A stretch of 64,000 bases of DNA. It comes from Bostrychus sinensis (taxonomy: Eukaryota > Chordata > Actinopteri > Gobiiformes > Eleotridae). The translations under genes were made by a program, and so were the position numbers. The DNA lies in NCBI GenBank assembly GCA_020698575.1, contig CM036242.1, positions 5,555,254 to 5,619,253 of the forward strand, written 5' to 3'. Every line of letters starts with the position of its first letter. Within the stretch, counting starts at the first letter, position 1. Shown in pieces: positions 21,776 through 32,714 of this stretch. The notes under the pieces were generated by a model. The model ran no database searches. It was given only the letters and a program-made list of their open reading frames with translations, and had not been told where the DNA came from.

Positions 21776-23382
21776 ATTTTATTCAATTTTAACATGAAAT
21801 ATCCCAACATGTCTGGAATTTGGATTGTATATAGATATTGCTCTAAACTTCTATGCATATTTGGGTGAGATATATGCAGTTTAGACCAAAATATGAGTTG
21901 GATACTTCTTCTTTGGTCTCTCCTTAGTAAACATTGATGCACTGCTCTCAAAGGTGAGGAGCGTTATTGTTTGTTTGACAGAGATTGTTTGATTGCACAA
22001 AGACCAGTACACTATTAGGTGTGAGATTAGATTATGTGTCTTGAATATACACCCTTTTTTCAGCCATTTTGTTTTTTCTCTGTTCTTTCTCAACCTGAAC
22101 CTCTCGCTGAAGCCAGAGGAGGAGAAACACATCCTCTGAGACCGAAGCAGGCTTATGGAAATGTTCTGTTAATGACTACAGTTACTACCTTGAAGCACTT
22201 TTTTTAAAGAGAAGCTGCGGTTTCCATTGAGGCCACATTTTATTAGAAATGAGAACAAATACAGCGTGCCTCAGAGGCCTCGTAGAGCTGTGTCTAATCC
22301 ATAATTAGCCATAAGCAGGTGTGTCGCAGTCTGCAGCCTCAATACAAGACATTCATCACACTGCTATTTCAGGTGCTTTTACTGGGACTGGGCCAACATC
22401 TCCTGTTTAATTATAGTCAGATTATTTCATCATTGACTTTCTTTTAACACAGAATTATAGCTTCTACACAAATGCATATTCTAAAGGGAGAAAGTTTGGT
22501 TATATTAACAGTCATAGATCTTAAATGTGTGCTGCTTCATGGCAGAACAACGCTGTATCCATGAGAAATGTTTAGTGGAGTTTCAAGGCACAAATAGCAA
22601 AGGACTTGAATGCAAAAAAACTTTAAACTGGTGGTTGTAGCTCAGTAGATTATACTGGTTTATATGGTGGCAGGATTCTGATGACATTTTTTGCTAGTAG
22701 CTGAGCATGAATATCTCACACTGACAGGCCCCTGCTGCAGACCTGGTTAGCTGACTAAATGACCCAGAAACCAGCCCTGATTTGACTTTGTAATGAACAA
22801 TTAGTGAATGACTTTTAAATAACAGCTCCACTGGCTTTACAACAGGCACTTACAGCCCCCTGAGGAGAGAAAATGGTCATTGTGCTGATGTTAGGGACAA
22901 GCTGTTTTCCACTAAGGTTTGGTCCCATGCCTCAGACTAAAGCTCATTACCATAAGACCAACAATAATGTACACACTAATGCTGCCAAAACAAAGAGAGA
23001 ACGCCACAATATGATTATAATTTGAGCTAAATGAACAACAATCAACATGGAAGAAGAATAAAACAGACATTTGTAATTGTATCTACAGTGGGGTGTCATT
23101 TTTAAACACTGCTGTTACTTTTTAGTATCTAGTATCTACAAAGGTAACAATTCGTGGCTTACATATATTAGTATATCCTGTTCTTCTCATAGATTTGATT
23201 TCCACCAAACCTGTAACCTGACACACCAGTCTGTTTCTGTGTGTGTGTCTTCCACTGAGAGCATTTGAAATGGACAGGTACTTTAAATAACTACCTTTTG
23301 AAGACCATTAGCCTTGCGAGTCAGACTCTCCTACTTGCTTTTTGCAAGCAGGGCAGTCTGGTTCCTCTCTCGGAGTGAAGCT
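21776..23382. other. 1.6 kb without a recognisable gene
   Basis: A box A-like phrase at 22632 ('tgtagctcagtagattata') has no box B after it, so I do not call a tRNA or SINE. The remaining sequence is featureless. Confidence 0.4.
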
Positions 23383-23997
23383 GTGGGATAACATGAAGGC
23401 AATAGCAAATATGAACCCAGCTAAAAAGAAAGTTGTCACTGAGCATGACTTTGAAAAAGCAGATGAGTTAAATGACTTTTTCCTGAAATTTGAAAAGAAT
23501 GATTTTTCTAACCAATGCGCAACTTTGCTGGAAACACTTTCAGATGATCCGAGTAGGATTATAATTAATCCATACAGGGTCAAATCAATCTTTAAAAAGG
23601 TATTAACAAAGAAATCCACCGGTCCAGATGGTATCTCTGCACTGCTCCTAAAAGCATGATGCAGAAGAGCTGACTCCAGCTTGGTGGCCCATCTTTCAGT
23701 TTTCGGGGACTCACAGCACTGTTCCAACTCTCTGGAAAAAGACAATTGTTGTACCAAGAGCCAAAAAAACATGTCCATCCAAAAATAATGATATTAGACC
23801 AGTGGTGAATGTCAATTGTTATGAAGTGTTTCAAAAATGGTCAGAGTCAATCAAATCCTCTCAAAATCAAAATGACCTTTTTATGCTTCACACTAATGAC
23901 TGATCCAACAGCCACTCTAATAACTTTGTTTTGAAGCCCAGCAGATGACTTCTCTGAAGTTAAACACTTTGTGCAATGGTGTGATAACAATCACCTG
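23383..23997 (+). pseudogene. LINE reverse transcriptase remnant, 5' half
   Basis: The frame holds the segment between endonuclease and reverse transcriptase (KADELNDFFLKFEKNDFS), the block VKSIFKKVLTKKSTGPDGIS with the 'K-S/A-x-GPDGI' start of the reverse transcriptase, and, after frame changes, the 'NDxRPV' block and FVQWCDNNHL, which follows the catalytic YADD region. The catalytic section itself has been deleted. It stops abruptly at 23997 where a solo LTR begins; the remainder continues at 25485. The family is a CR1/Rex-like LINE. Confidence 0.8.
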
Positions 23998-25484
23998 TGT
24001 AGGAGATCTGGACCACTGCTGAAATTCTATGCAAAAATGGACATTCCTTTAGGAGACGAGAAGTCTGCTCTTACCCACCAAGGACGCAAAACAAAGACAT
24101 GTATCTGCCCTATACGAACTGCAGACCAATAAATATGCCAGAAGAGGCCTCCTCTCTTCTCTGATAAGAACCAGAGGCCTGACACATTTCATCTGTTTAA
24201 AAGACTTTATATGCATTAACATGTTACTTTACAGGAAAATGTCATAGCTATGTTTTGTGCAAACTGTTAAATATAACATGTTTTTAAAGGTGCGTAAATT
24301 GAAGTGGAGTAAGACACATTTCTTTTTATGACATTTACTTTGTGTCTAGCAGAGGTAATTTGAATCCCCTCCACTATCAGTTCAAGGGGGGGGGGGGGGG
24401 GGGGGGCGAGACACCCTTCCAGTCTTATCTTGGGGTGCGGCCCACATTCCTCAGTCTTTAGTCTAGTCTTGTCTTCGTCTTGTCTTTGTCTCGTCTCGTC
24501 TCCGTCTCTCCTTCGTCTTTTAAGTTTAATTTTTCTTTTCTTCTCGTCATTTTTGTTGCATTAAGTTCACCTTGCCGGTGATAACATCTTTTCACAATAA
24601 GTCGCCCAAACTTTTGTTCGAGTATCATTTTTGTAGTTTATTTTGAAAAGCCTCGCGCCGCGCAACATCCGCCAGTTTTAACAACCGCTGCCTTGACCAA
24701 AGCAGCTAATTTAAGAAGTTATACTTCTAAAGTTTTGAATCGCTGAGAAAGGATTTTTTTTGAATTTTCCATTTGGCATTAAAAGGGACATTTGCCATAC
24801 TCTGAGACTTTGACGCTGCCTTACGCTGACAACAGCTAAACTCTCCCTGAGCGGCATCACGCTCCTGTTCAACATAACGGACACCTGGCGACTGGCTGTG
24901 GAGCTTGGAGGACACACCACGAACCGCTGTTTGGAGCCGGGAACACCAGCCCTGCTACACCCCGCGGCTCTAAAGGACAAAGAACAACATCCGAGCCCCT
25001 GGCTGAAACCGGAGGCTGGCTGTCGTCACCGCCTTCCCCTCCTGCTCCGAGTGCCGTAAGATCAGTGTTGTTATGCTACAGGGTTGGCACTTATAGTCTC
25101 AGAGTCTACTCCCTTATTCCTAAATTTCCAATAATTTAATAAGTCAATTTATAACTTGCTCCACTGCAATTCATCATTAATCAATCAATAATTCTGCATA
25201 ACGGTTCTGTTCATAATTACATTCCTTTCGATATTTACCTGTGCCTCAGTACACTATTCCACCTTATTGTGTAAATAAACGTTATACTTAATCTAAATTA
25301 AGTTGAGTTTGGTGGTCTTTATCTATTAAACTGAGTCCCTCCTGGTCAATCCTTCCCTCTTAAGACATTAGTTTAGGTGTTTTAATCTGCACGTTAGCGC
25401 AAGGCTAACTGGTACCAATGCGGAGTTATTACTCTTAATCTTTGTCTTAGTTCAGTGTATATATTTTTATATATGTACCCTACA
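23998..25484. mobile_element. Solo LTR of about 1.5 kb inside a LINE
   Basis: The 1487-bp insertion begins TGTAGGAGATC and ends GTACCCTACA, so it has TGTAGG/CCTACA ends, and is flanked by CCTG on both sides (23994-23997 and 25485-25488). Removing the insertion plus one CCTG restores continuity of the LINE frame from CDNNHL to the next block. An AATAAA at about 25275, in a T-rich stretch, is consistent with an LTR poly(A) signal. It carries a 21-base G run (24386-24406) and a GTCTC/GTCTT-rich stretch (24460-24520). There are no internal genes. The superfamily is unknown; a 4-bp duplication would suit an LTR element. Confidence 0.72.
24386..24406. repeat. 21-base guanine homopolymer
   Basis: An uninterrupted run of 21 G on the plus strand, inside the proposed solo LTR. 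Its length may be affected by sequencing error. Confidence 0.85.
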
Positions 25485-26010
25485 CCTGATTTTAAATGTA
25501 ATTAAGAGAAAAGAATCGGTCTTAGACTCAAGGTCCATTGGGGATTGTAGCCCAGTGGTTATACATAGTGCTCCTATTGAGCAGGTCCTCTCCTGTAGGT
25601 ATCTGGGGCTTCATACTGACAGCACTTTTAGATGGAAACCTCACATTGATAGTCTGTGCTCTCGGCTCCAACAACAGCTGTATTTTCTACGTAGACAAAG
25701 ACTTTATGGTGTCAGTCAAAGGCTAATATTTTCATTTTACCAGGAAGAGCTGGAAAGCCTGGTGAGATATGGCATAACCGCTTGGTACAGTAATCTATCT
25801 GTACAGCTAAAAACAAAACTTATGTGTCAAATTAACAGTGTAATGAAAATCATGGGGAAAAGGCGTATTCTGGTGTTTTATGAAAATAATGGCAGGAATC
25901 TGTGTTTGTTTGGGTCAGAGGTGGACTGCTTACGTCCCGCCCTTCATTTCTCTGATTGGTTAATCCGCCTGTCATTGTTCAGCCACAGAAACAAAATGAT
26001 ACCAGACTAA
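25485..26010 (+). pseudogene. LINE reverse transcriptase remnant, 3' half
   Basis: The frame resumes with LNVIKRKE, the continuation expected after the 5' half's NNHL, then VIHSAPIEQVLSCRYLGLHT, then SRLQQQLYFLRRQRLYGVSQ and FSFYQEELESLVRYGITAWY. These are the post-YADD 'thumb' and C-terminal connector blocks of CR1/Rex/L2-type reverse transcriptases. It is open for about 150 codons to 26010. It has no 3' tail that I recognise. Confidence 0.82.
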
Positions 26011-26558
26011 CTTCTTTGCATAGAAAAGGAAAAGAAGTTGTCTGGCTGACCAGGTTAGAAAACCATGGTGTTAACATTCGCATCTGCAAAGCGGATGATT
26101 GTTGCCGCAGCATTGGTCCATAATTGTCAGTGCTGACCAGAAGAAGATTCTCTTTTCCAAAAATCTGCCAAAAATTTTTCCATAAATCTTTTTTACAGTG
26201 TACTTGTATGTTGCCTGTGTGAGCATCTGCTGTTTTCAGGTCAGTGGGCAAACATTATCTCTAATATGTGCCCAGCCTGTATATTTTCATGTTGTACTGA
26301 GAGTGCTGTATTTTCACAGTCCACGCTGAACCCTGGTGAGCTCCATCAGCTTCACACAGAGCTCTGTAATACAGGCTGATGGTCTGACTCGGAAATGGCC
26401 TCCCATCACTGTCTTCCTCTTTCATCTGCTCCTGCTGCCACCTCGCTGGGTAAACAGACTCTGTGATCACAGACAATATGACAACAATATGTAAGTGGCA
26501 GAAAACGACAGGGGGCAGGCTTCATTATCATTATCACTGGGACAAAGAAGATTAAAAG
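26011..26558. other. No feature recognised
   Basis: Short frames only, on the minus strand. Nothing identifiable before the TTAA element. Confidence 0.4.
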
Positions 26559-26562
26559 TTAA

Positions 26563-27320
26563 AGTTACACTGTGTAACTTTTCTCCTAAATATGTGGGGC
26601 ATACTGACTTGTTTTTGTGATTTTTTTTTTTGAGCGATTATAAGGCCTGAGGCGCGATCTGTTGCTCCAAGCAGGGCTTCTGTACTGAGAAACCGCCCTC
26701 GCAACTTGGCCGGGAGCGCTCCGCTGTTGAGGAAGAGTCACGTGACAGGGAACGACTTGAGGCGCAGTATAACCATGAAGCTACTTTTAGCATTGTTATT
26801 TTCGCCAGATCGTCAGGGCCGAAGGACACAAGAAGATGAAGACAATGTCGGACGAGGCAAGAAAAAGAAAATGTGAAAGGGACCGCACCAGATCGCAGAC
26901 AAGAGTCAACATCGGACAGACTTTTGCTCGCTGGCGTCAGATGAGAGACAGAGAAGGTTGCAAATCGGATCACGTTTTTGCTTCTTTACTGTTGGGCAGG
27001 TAAATTAGCCTCTTTATTTTTTCTTTAGAACGTGCTTTTTCATACAGTTATTAGTTGTTTTTATTGCGACCATTGCGCGATATTTGTTGATAAGCTAACG
27101 CTAGTGCTAACTCTATAGAAGATCCAATCTGCGGCCACACAAGTGGTTACAGAAGTTTATACAGTAAATATGAATGCACTCTCTAGTCCCATTGTTAGTT
27201 TGACGTAACGCACGCTCGCACAGTTTCAGAAGGAGGAGGGGTCCAAGCTAGTGTTTACGTTTTGCAGTGGCACCTGTGGCCTCTAGAGGCGCAAGACCGG
27301 GAATCTTACACAGTGTAACT
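26563..27320 (+). mobile_element. TTAA-flanked element carrying a coding exon (copy B)
   Basis: The 758-bp element has TTAA at 26559-26562 and 27321-27324, and perfect inverted ends AGTTACACTGTGTAA and TTACACAGTGTAACT. It is the plus-orientation twin of 14311-15092. Within it are a GC-rich leader with a CACGTGA box, a start codon, one open exon and a gtaaat donor; the remaining 320 bp to the right end is noncoding and contains 'cattgcgcgat' and 'ggtcgcattaaaacaac'-type sequence in reverse. It has no transposase. Confidence 0.88.
26836..26999 (+). CDS. First-exon fragment with WRQMRD motif (copy B)
   Basis: ATG at 26836 (and an alternative at 26845) opens an exon ending at 26999 before gtaaat. 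It encodes the same basic N-terminus as copy A, then VNIGQTFARWRQMRDREGCK, and ends ASLLLG where copy A has ASLLLD. The exon is uninterrupted. Of five base differences from copy A, four are silent (two Ser codons, one Gly, one Leu) and one changes the last Asp to Gly. If transcribed, the donor would splice to whatever acceptor lies downstream. Its function is unknown. Confidence 0.6.
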
Positions 27321-27324
27321 TTAA

Positions 27325-30300
27325 GTTCACTTTACTTTTCTTTTTTTTCTTTGTATTGAGACATTGTGTTATACATTCACTAACCTGTCACACCACTCAG
27401 TAGTGGATTTAGAGTGATGATACATATTTTCATGTGTTTGAGGAAAGCTGTTAAATCACCAAACAGCACTTTGAAATTATCTGTGCAAAAAAAGACCAAT
27501 ATTTGACCGATAAAACAGAAACAGGCTGTGGCTAAGGGATGACAGTTACCTTCTGACTGATGAATTAGACTTTGTAAAGTTGGTTTGTAAAGAGGTGTCA
27601 CTAAAGTGCTGTGTGTCTGGTGTGAAAGTGTGAAAGTTGACCTTGATGGACAATAAATAAAACTGAGAGGAGACAATGTGAAAGTGTCTCTGCCCTCTGT
27701 GACAGTCTAAGAGCTGTGGACATATTTCATAGTTCATTATGGAGGACTTTATGACTCCTGTCAGTTTATGAGTCGGTCATTATTCTGAGGATTTCCGCTC
27801 TATATTCACCAGCACAGATTTACTGAAATGATCTGTGTCGACTTGTAACAGACTGATGATGTGATAAAAGTCCTGCTGAGATTTCTCATTTCTTTTTTTC
27901 CAGTTTTTGGCCCTGTAAGGGACCAATGGCCAGGACAAACCTTTCAAAAAGTAAAGGCTTTTATTTATCCAAAAAAATGAAGTGCAAAGTATAACAATGG
28001 GCCTGTAAAAGAGGTCAAAATGAATACAAAGTCAACTGAGAAACTAAATCTAACTCCCATTACACTGAACACAAGACAAAAGGCCTAGCAAGGAGCTCAC
28101 ACAGGACATTTAACCTGGCTGATCAGATCCGAAACTAAACAATACACACTAGACAAAAAGTAAATACACTAACTAGGGATTAGATTTAGCAAAATGAGTT
28201 AGAAACAAATATTACTAGGAAAAGAAAACAAATAGCTAAAGTAAATAATACCAATAAGTGAAAATTAACTCAATCTAAACCTCGCCTTTAATATGGCCGC
28301 CTTGGGTCAGCCAGGGGTGGAGTCATGGAGGGACCACCCATATTAAGGTTGTGACTTATGCTGCCTTCACGTGAAATAGGAAAGATAATATTTTCGAGTT
28401 GTTGTGTTCAAGTGCTGTGTTGTGGTCGTAGCAAAATAAAAAACGGCGGACAGAAACTTTATCTTGAATTGCTACATGGGTAAAACAGTCCTGGACTTAT
28501 TCATTCATCTGCTGCAACAAGAACAGGATGGATCAAAACTCAAACGGTAACTGTGCTGTATTTTGTATGGATTATGAATCATATAGTAATTTTAATGACA
28601 GAATTGTATACGTTTGCCAATGTTACTGTGTTAAAATTACCTCGTTAAAATGTGTATGCTACATAATTAAACAATGAGCTAACATAAGTAAAAACATGCC
28701 TTAGCCTACGCATTTCTTAACATCCACAATTTCTCTGCTGCTCTCCGCCATTTTGAACTCGGCAACTCGGGTATCAAAATTATTTTCGAGTTCTCCAGTG
28801 GAAATTACGATGAAGGGTGGCGTTCATGTGCACATTTCAGTATCATGAAGGTGGTTATCAGCAAGCTTTGTGAAAATGGGGTTTGATCTTTGGCGTCCGT
28901 GCACGCTCCCGGGAAAGGCGGTGTGTGCCGTGTCCTTTGACGCTTTTTAAACACAGTACAGACCGTCTGCCAATCTCCAAATAATTAAAAAAGTTAAAAA
29001 CAACAAACAACAAAGCATAAAGTCTAACAAAAACCTAAAAGAGCCATCTACAGCGGAAAACTAGGCCTACTGTTGATATTTTCAGCTTCATTAATAAAAT
29101 GTGATTATTATTTCTAAATTGGCAGGTACACAGTATAATCCCTAACCCATGTGCAAAATATGATTATATAGGCTAATACTTGAATATAACAAAGATAAAG
29201 CTAACTATTTCATAAAACAGAAGGAACCGTTGATCATTATAGTTCTGCAGTAACATTAAACACTGGCTGCCTGTGTGCGAGGCTGCAGTGGGAACAGTGG
29301 AGAGGTTTTTCTGAGGCTACTTGAAGCAAAAAGGAGTGGAGTGGTGCTAACTGGAAGGAAATACAGAGTGTGACATTGTAGATGGGCTTTTAACTCAGCT
29401 GTTTAAAAGGAGTTGTGTGTCCCCCGGTGAACGCTGCACCTCAGACTGAGTCTTGGTAAGTCCAAAGCTCCGTCTACACACTTGAATTTTATTGTGATCA
29501 AATATAATACAAAGTGTTAAACTCAACGAGTTCAGTCACTCCCCAAACTCTTAATGTAGCACGGGTCAATAAAACGTTCAGAAAAATGTGTTAAAATAGC
29601 ACTAAAATAGCAGATCATAGTTCAAAGTCATGAATAAAACCTGCTCTGGACCAGGTTAGCTCTGCTGCGTATGTTTCTACAGAGATCTAACCCAGGCTGA
29701 AAAGTGAGCCTCCTTTGTGGCATCGATAATCCTGGGTTTAAGCTCGACTCTGTGAGATTAACCAGAAACCTCGCTTCGTACTACAGCCGTCTGGTGTTGG
29801 TGCTGGATTATTTTGAGAATATCCAAACTGAGAGCTTTGATTTTTTTTCTGTTCCATCTTTTTCATTCCAATTAAAGTCTTTTTTTTTTTATTATTATTT
29901 TGCAAAATCTGTGTTTTTGGGATGAAAATAGCGCAGCATGTTTTATAGGCCCTAAACTGATGCAACTTGTTTCTCAATAAGTTGGTAAGTTAGATTTGTA
30001 TATCAAAACATTTATTTATTGAGTCTGTCCCACCTTACTGCACAACTTGTCCTACTTTTGTTACTTTCTGTGGCGGTCACCCTAACCCCCAATGATTCAA
30101 CATTTGTCAACACAAATCCTACCGAGGTCCTGAAAAAAGTAGGAGGCCCTCTTCCTGAAATGGTCAGGGGGATTGTGGGTAAAGAGCTTCTGTCTGCCAG
30201 CTCACAGTTGTGGAAGTTCCTATGAGACCGCCACATTAGGTTCACCCACAAACACCTCACCATTTCTTGTGATTGTCAAAAAATATACACACCAGTATGC

Positions 30301-30825
30301 TCCACTGAATTCAATAAATAGTCTTATGTTGTTCTCACCTCTGATTGGATAAAGAATCACTAACATTTCTTAAAATTGCCAAAGTAAGCATCAGAGCAGA
30401 ACAGTTTAAATGGATGAAGCTCAGGGACAGTTTTCTCATATTGAATCCAAACTGCTCACATTAACTTCACTGTGACTGGTTCTTATAGTTATTTCTCTCT
30501 TTGCTGCCAGCCTTATGCGCGGTATTTATTTGTGTTGTTCACGCTGTAATGCACAGAGTATATAATAGAGAGAATAAAATAATGTTATTGTGTTATTGAT
30601 TTAAGTTGAGATAGAACAAAAGAGAAAAACAAACTCAACAGACTGCAATTCAGAAGCTCCACTGATCTGCAGAGCGCAGGACCTGGATGCACTAAAGCAC
30701 AGTCAAGAAGTGAGAGGAAATTAGGGGCTGAGAGCTGTAAGTGACGTTCTGCAAAGTGTCAGAGTCCAGACTCAAACCCATGACACCAAGGCAGGCTGTA
30801 GATGTGCCACAGTTCTACCAACTAA
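27325..30825. other. 3.5 kb with no recognisable gene
   Basis: A segment at about 27905-28370 (with 'aaggcttttatttatccaaa' and many AACTAA phrases) looks like a transposon or an LTR in reverse, but I could not define its ends. At 28519-28552 'aacaggATGGATCAAAACTC' is followed by a gtaactg donor, a possible small first exon; inverted flanks 'cttcacgtgaaa' and 'gttcatgtgcac' near 28365 and 28825 suggest a TIR element around it. The frames at 29704-30263 are unrecognised. Confidence 0.3.
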
Positions 30826-31183
30826 CCCCCAGTTCACACCAAAGCAGCAGCATCACGTCAGACGCGAGTGAATTGCTTTCTGTTTAATTCAATCTGACAG
30901 TTCACACTGGAGACGTCATACGCACGTCTTTCGACCGATGCCGCGACGCTACACTCAAATTAGCTTTGAGTTCTATTTTTCCAGCGTCTCCGCGTCGACC
31001 GGCAGCGCTACAGCCGGAGAAACACAGGAAACAGGCACCAAGTGTCAAAATAAACTGCCGCTACACTTTCAAAATAAAGGTTCTCTAAATGTATGACTGA
31101 CGTAAACATCGCACCAAGGACTTCAGTGAATTTTGCACCATGGACGACGAGAAGTTAATTCTTGAGGTGGAGAACTTTAAGGC
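30826..31183 (+). mobile_element. 5' end of a Harbinger-like element with a MADF-type start
   Basis: The left part, beginning 'ccccagttcacaccaaagca', is rich in CpG-containing words such as cgacgct and cgcgtcgaccgg. An ATG in a good context (caccatgg, at 31140) opens MDDEKLILEVENFK, which resembles the start of MADF/Myb-like DNA-binding proteins encoded beside Harbinger transposases ('DEKLIxEVExxPxLYD'). The frame is cut after 14 codons by an L2-like LINE whose 3' end begins at about 31181. The TIR 'gttcacacc' resembles the elements at 48640 and 52718. Confidence 0.5.
31140..31182 (+). pseudogene. MADF-like N-terminal fragment, truncated
   Basis: Fourteen codons (MDDEKLILEVENFK) with a Kozak-like start fit the first helix of a MADF domain, a DNA-binding fold used by the accessory protein of Harbinger transposons. 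The LINE insertion removes everything after this. The match is short, so the call rests on this motif and on the element context. Confidence 0.4.
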
Positions 31184-32285
31184 AAGTTTATTTGTATAGC
31201 ACAATTCATACACAGAGCAATTCAAAGTGCTTTGACATACTTTAAGACACAAGAGGATTGTAAATTCTACTTCTAGCACGATAGCGAGCTCAATAAAAAA
31301 AGGCAGAATTGGTCACGTACTATAGATAAATGTACACTCAAGGAAAAAAGAAACGCACCACTGCTTTTTTACCACATTTTTGTTTGGTTACTTATTTTTG
31401 ATGTAAATACTACATGTGCACATCAACCATATACCCGTCCCTGACAGTTTCAATAACAATAACATGACCAAACAATAATAATGCAGCAGTTGTGACATGT
31501 GGTCGACCAGATCTGGGTCGGTCATTAGAAAGCAGCCCTTTTTATCTCAAAGACATCTGGTCATGTGTGGCATTGTTCACCAGTGTCATGGTGCTGTGTT
31601 CATTTTAACACTGAAATATTAACACTAGAGTAAAGAGTAAATTTAACACTACACAGATAAGGACCATATATTCACTGACAGTGTTCATTTAACACTGGAC
31701 TTTTTACTGTGTGGCTGCATTATGAACCAACTGGAGCTTTCAAAGGAGAAACTGATTAACTTCAGTATAGAGGGCATTGCAGTAGTCAGTCCCCGAGCTG
31801 ATGAAGGCATGAATAACCTTTTCAAGGTTGACACGAGATACAAAGAGCTTCACCTTTGCTAATAGCCTAAGCTGGAAAAAGCTCGCTTTCACTACAGCAC
31901 TAATCTGCTGTCAAACCTCAGATCACTGTCAAATATTACCTCTCGGTTTCTTACAGCTGGAGTGAACTGAGGGGCTGAGGTGCCAAAGCTGGGTGTGCTG
32001 TGGGGTGAATCAGGGGTGAAGAGGATGTACTCAGTCTTTCCCTCAGGACAGTGAAGGAAATTCCGGGAGAGCCACTGTTTAAGGTCATGGAGGCGACTGT
32101 GGAGGGGTTCAGTGAGTTTCTGTCACTCAGCACCACAGGCAGCTATAACTGAATATCATCAGCATAAAAATGGAAACTGATGTTGTCTCTGGAAAGAATA
32201 TGTCCAAGGGGCAGCATGGAGAGTGAGAACAGAATGGGTCCAAGAATTGAACCTTGGGGTATACCTGAGGTACATTTGAATGGTA
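31184..32285 (-). pseudogene. L2-like LINE with reverse transcriptase palm, interrupted
   Basis: On the minus strand the 5' part (32285-32100) encodes [20 protein letters not shown] and then [10 protein letters not shown], i.e. the PQGS and catalytic YADD boxes of an L2-type reverse transcriptase; a stop follows directly. Frames toward 31735 continue the thumb region. The segment between about 31335 and 31716 is later inserted repeat. The 3' tail at 31184-31260 ('agcactttgaattgctctgt', then 'gctatacaaataaacttgc' in the element's orientation) is the L2 3' end. Stops and the insertion make it inactive. Confidence 0.82.
31335..31716. repeat. Repeats inserted in the LINE, incl. AACACT family copy
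   Basis: The part from about 31335 begins 'cactcaaggaaaaaagaaac', resembling the end of the short elements at 9458. The part at 31558-31716 ('catgtgtggcattgttcacc', 'aacactagagtaaagagtaa', 'ggaccatatattcactgaca') is the best copy of the AACACT repeat family and matches 17915-18035. Confidence 0.6.
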
Positions 32286-32423
32286 GGAGAGACTTGACAT
32301 GTGCATGAATTATGGGACATCTGTTGTTCTCCTTTACCTGGATCAGAGTCCAAACTCTAACTTTACATTCTGCCTACACTTATTTGTAAATATTTTTTAC
32401 ACTTTGTGTGCGAATTTTTGCAT

Positions 32424-32714
32424 CTGTGTATGTGTGTTTTTGTATTTGTGTGCATGTTTCCAAATTTGTGTGCATATTTTCGTATTTGTGTGTGTGTTTT
32501 TGTATTTGTGTGCATGTTTTCGTATTTGTGTGGGTGTTTTTGTATTTGTGTGCATGTTTTTGTATTTGTGTGGGTGTTTTTGTATTTGTGTGCATGTTTT
32601 TGTATTTGTGTGGGTGTTTTTGTATTTGTGTGGGTGTTTTTGTATTTGTGTGCATGTTTTTGTATTTGTGTGGGTGTTTTTGTATTTTTGTGGGTGTTTT
32701 TGTATTTTGTGCGT
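32424..32714. repeat. 20-bp minisatellite
   Basis: About fifteen units of a 20-bp phrase such as 'gtgtgggtgtttttgtattt', alternating with 'gtgtgcatgtttttgtattt'. Because the unit has no stop codon in most frames and 20 is not a multiple of 3, long apparent proteins rich in Cys/Val/Phe (plus strand) or Lys/Thr/His (minus strand) appear in five frames. None is a real gene. Confidence 0.93.

Noticed and set aside
22625..22690. tRNA-like 'gttgtagctcagtagatt'
   Set aside because: There is a box A-like word but no box B and no fold to a cloverleaf.
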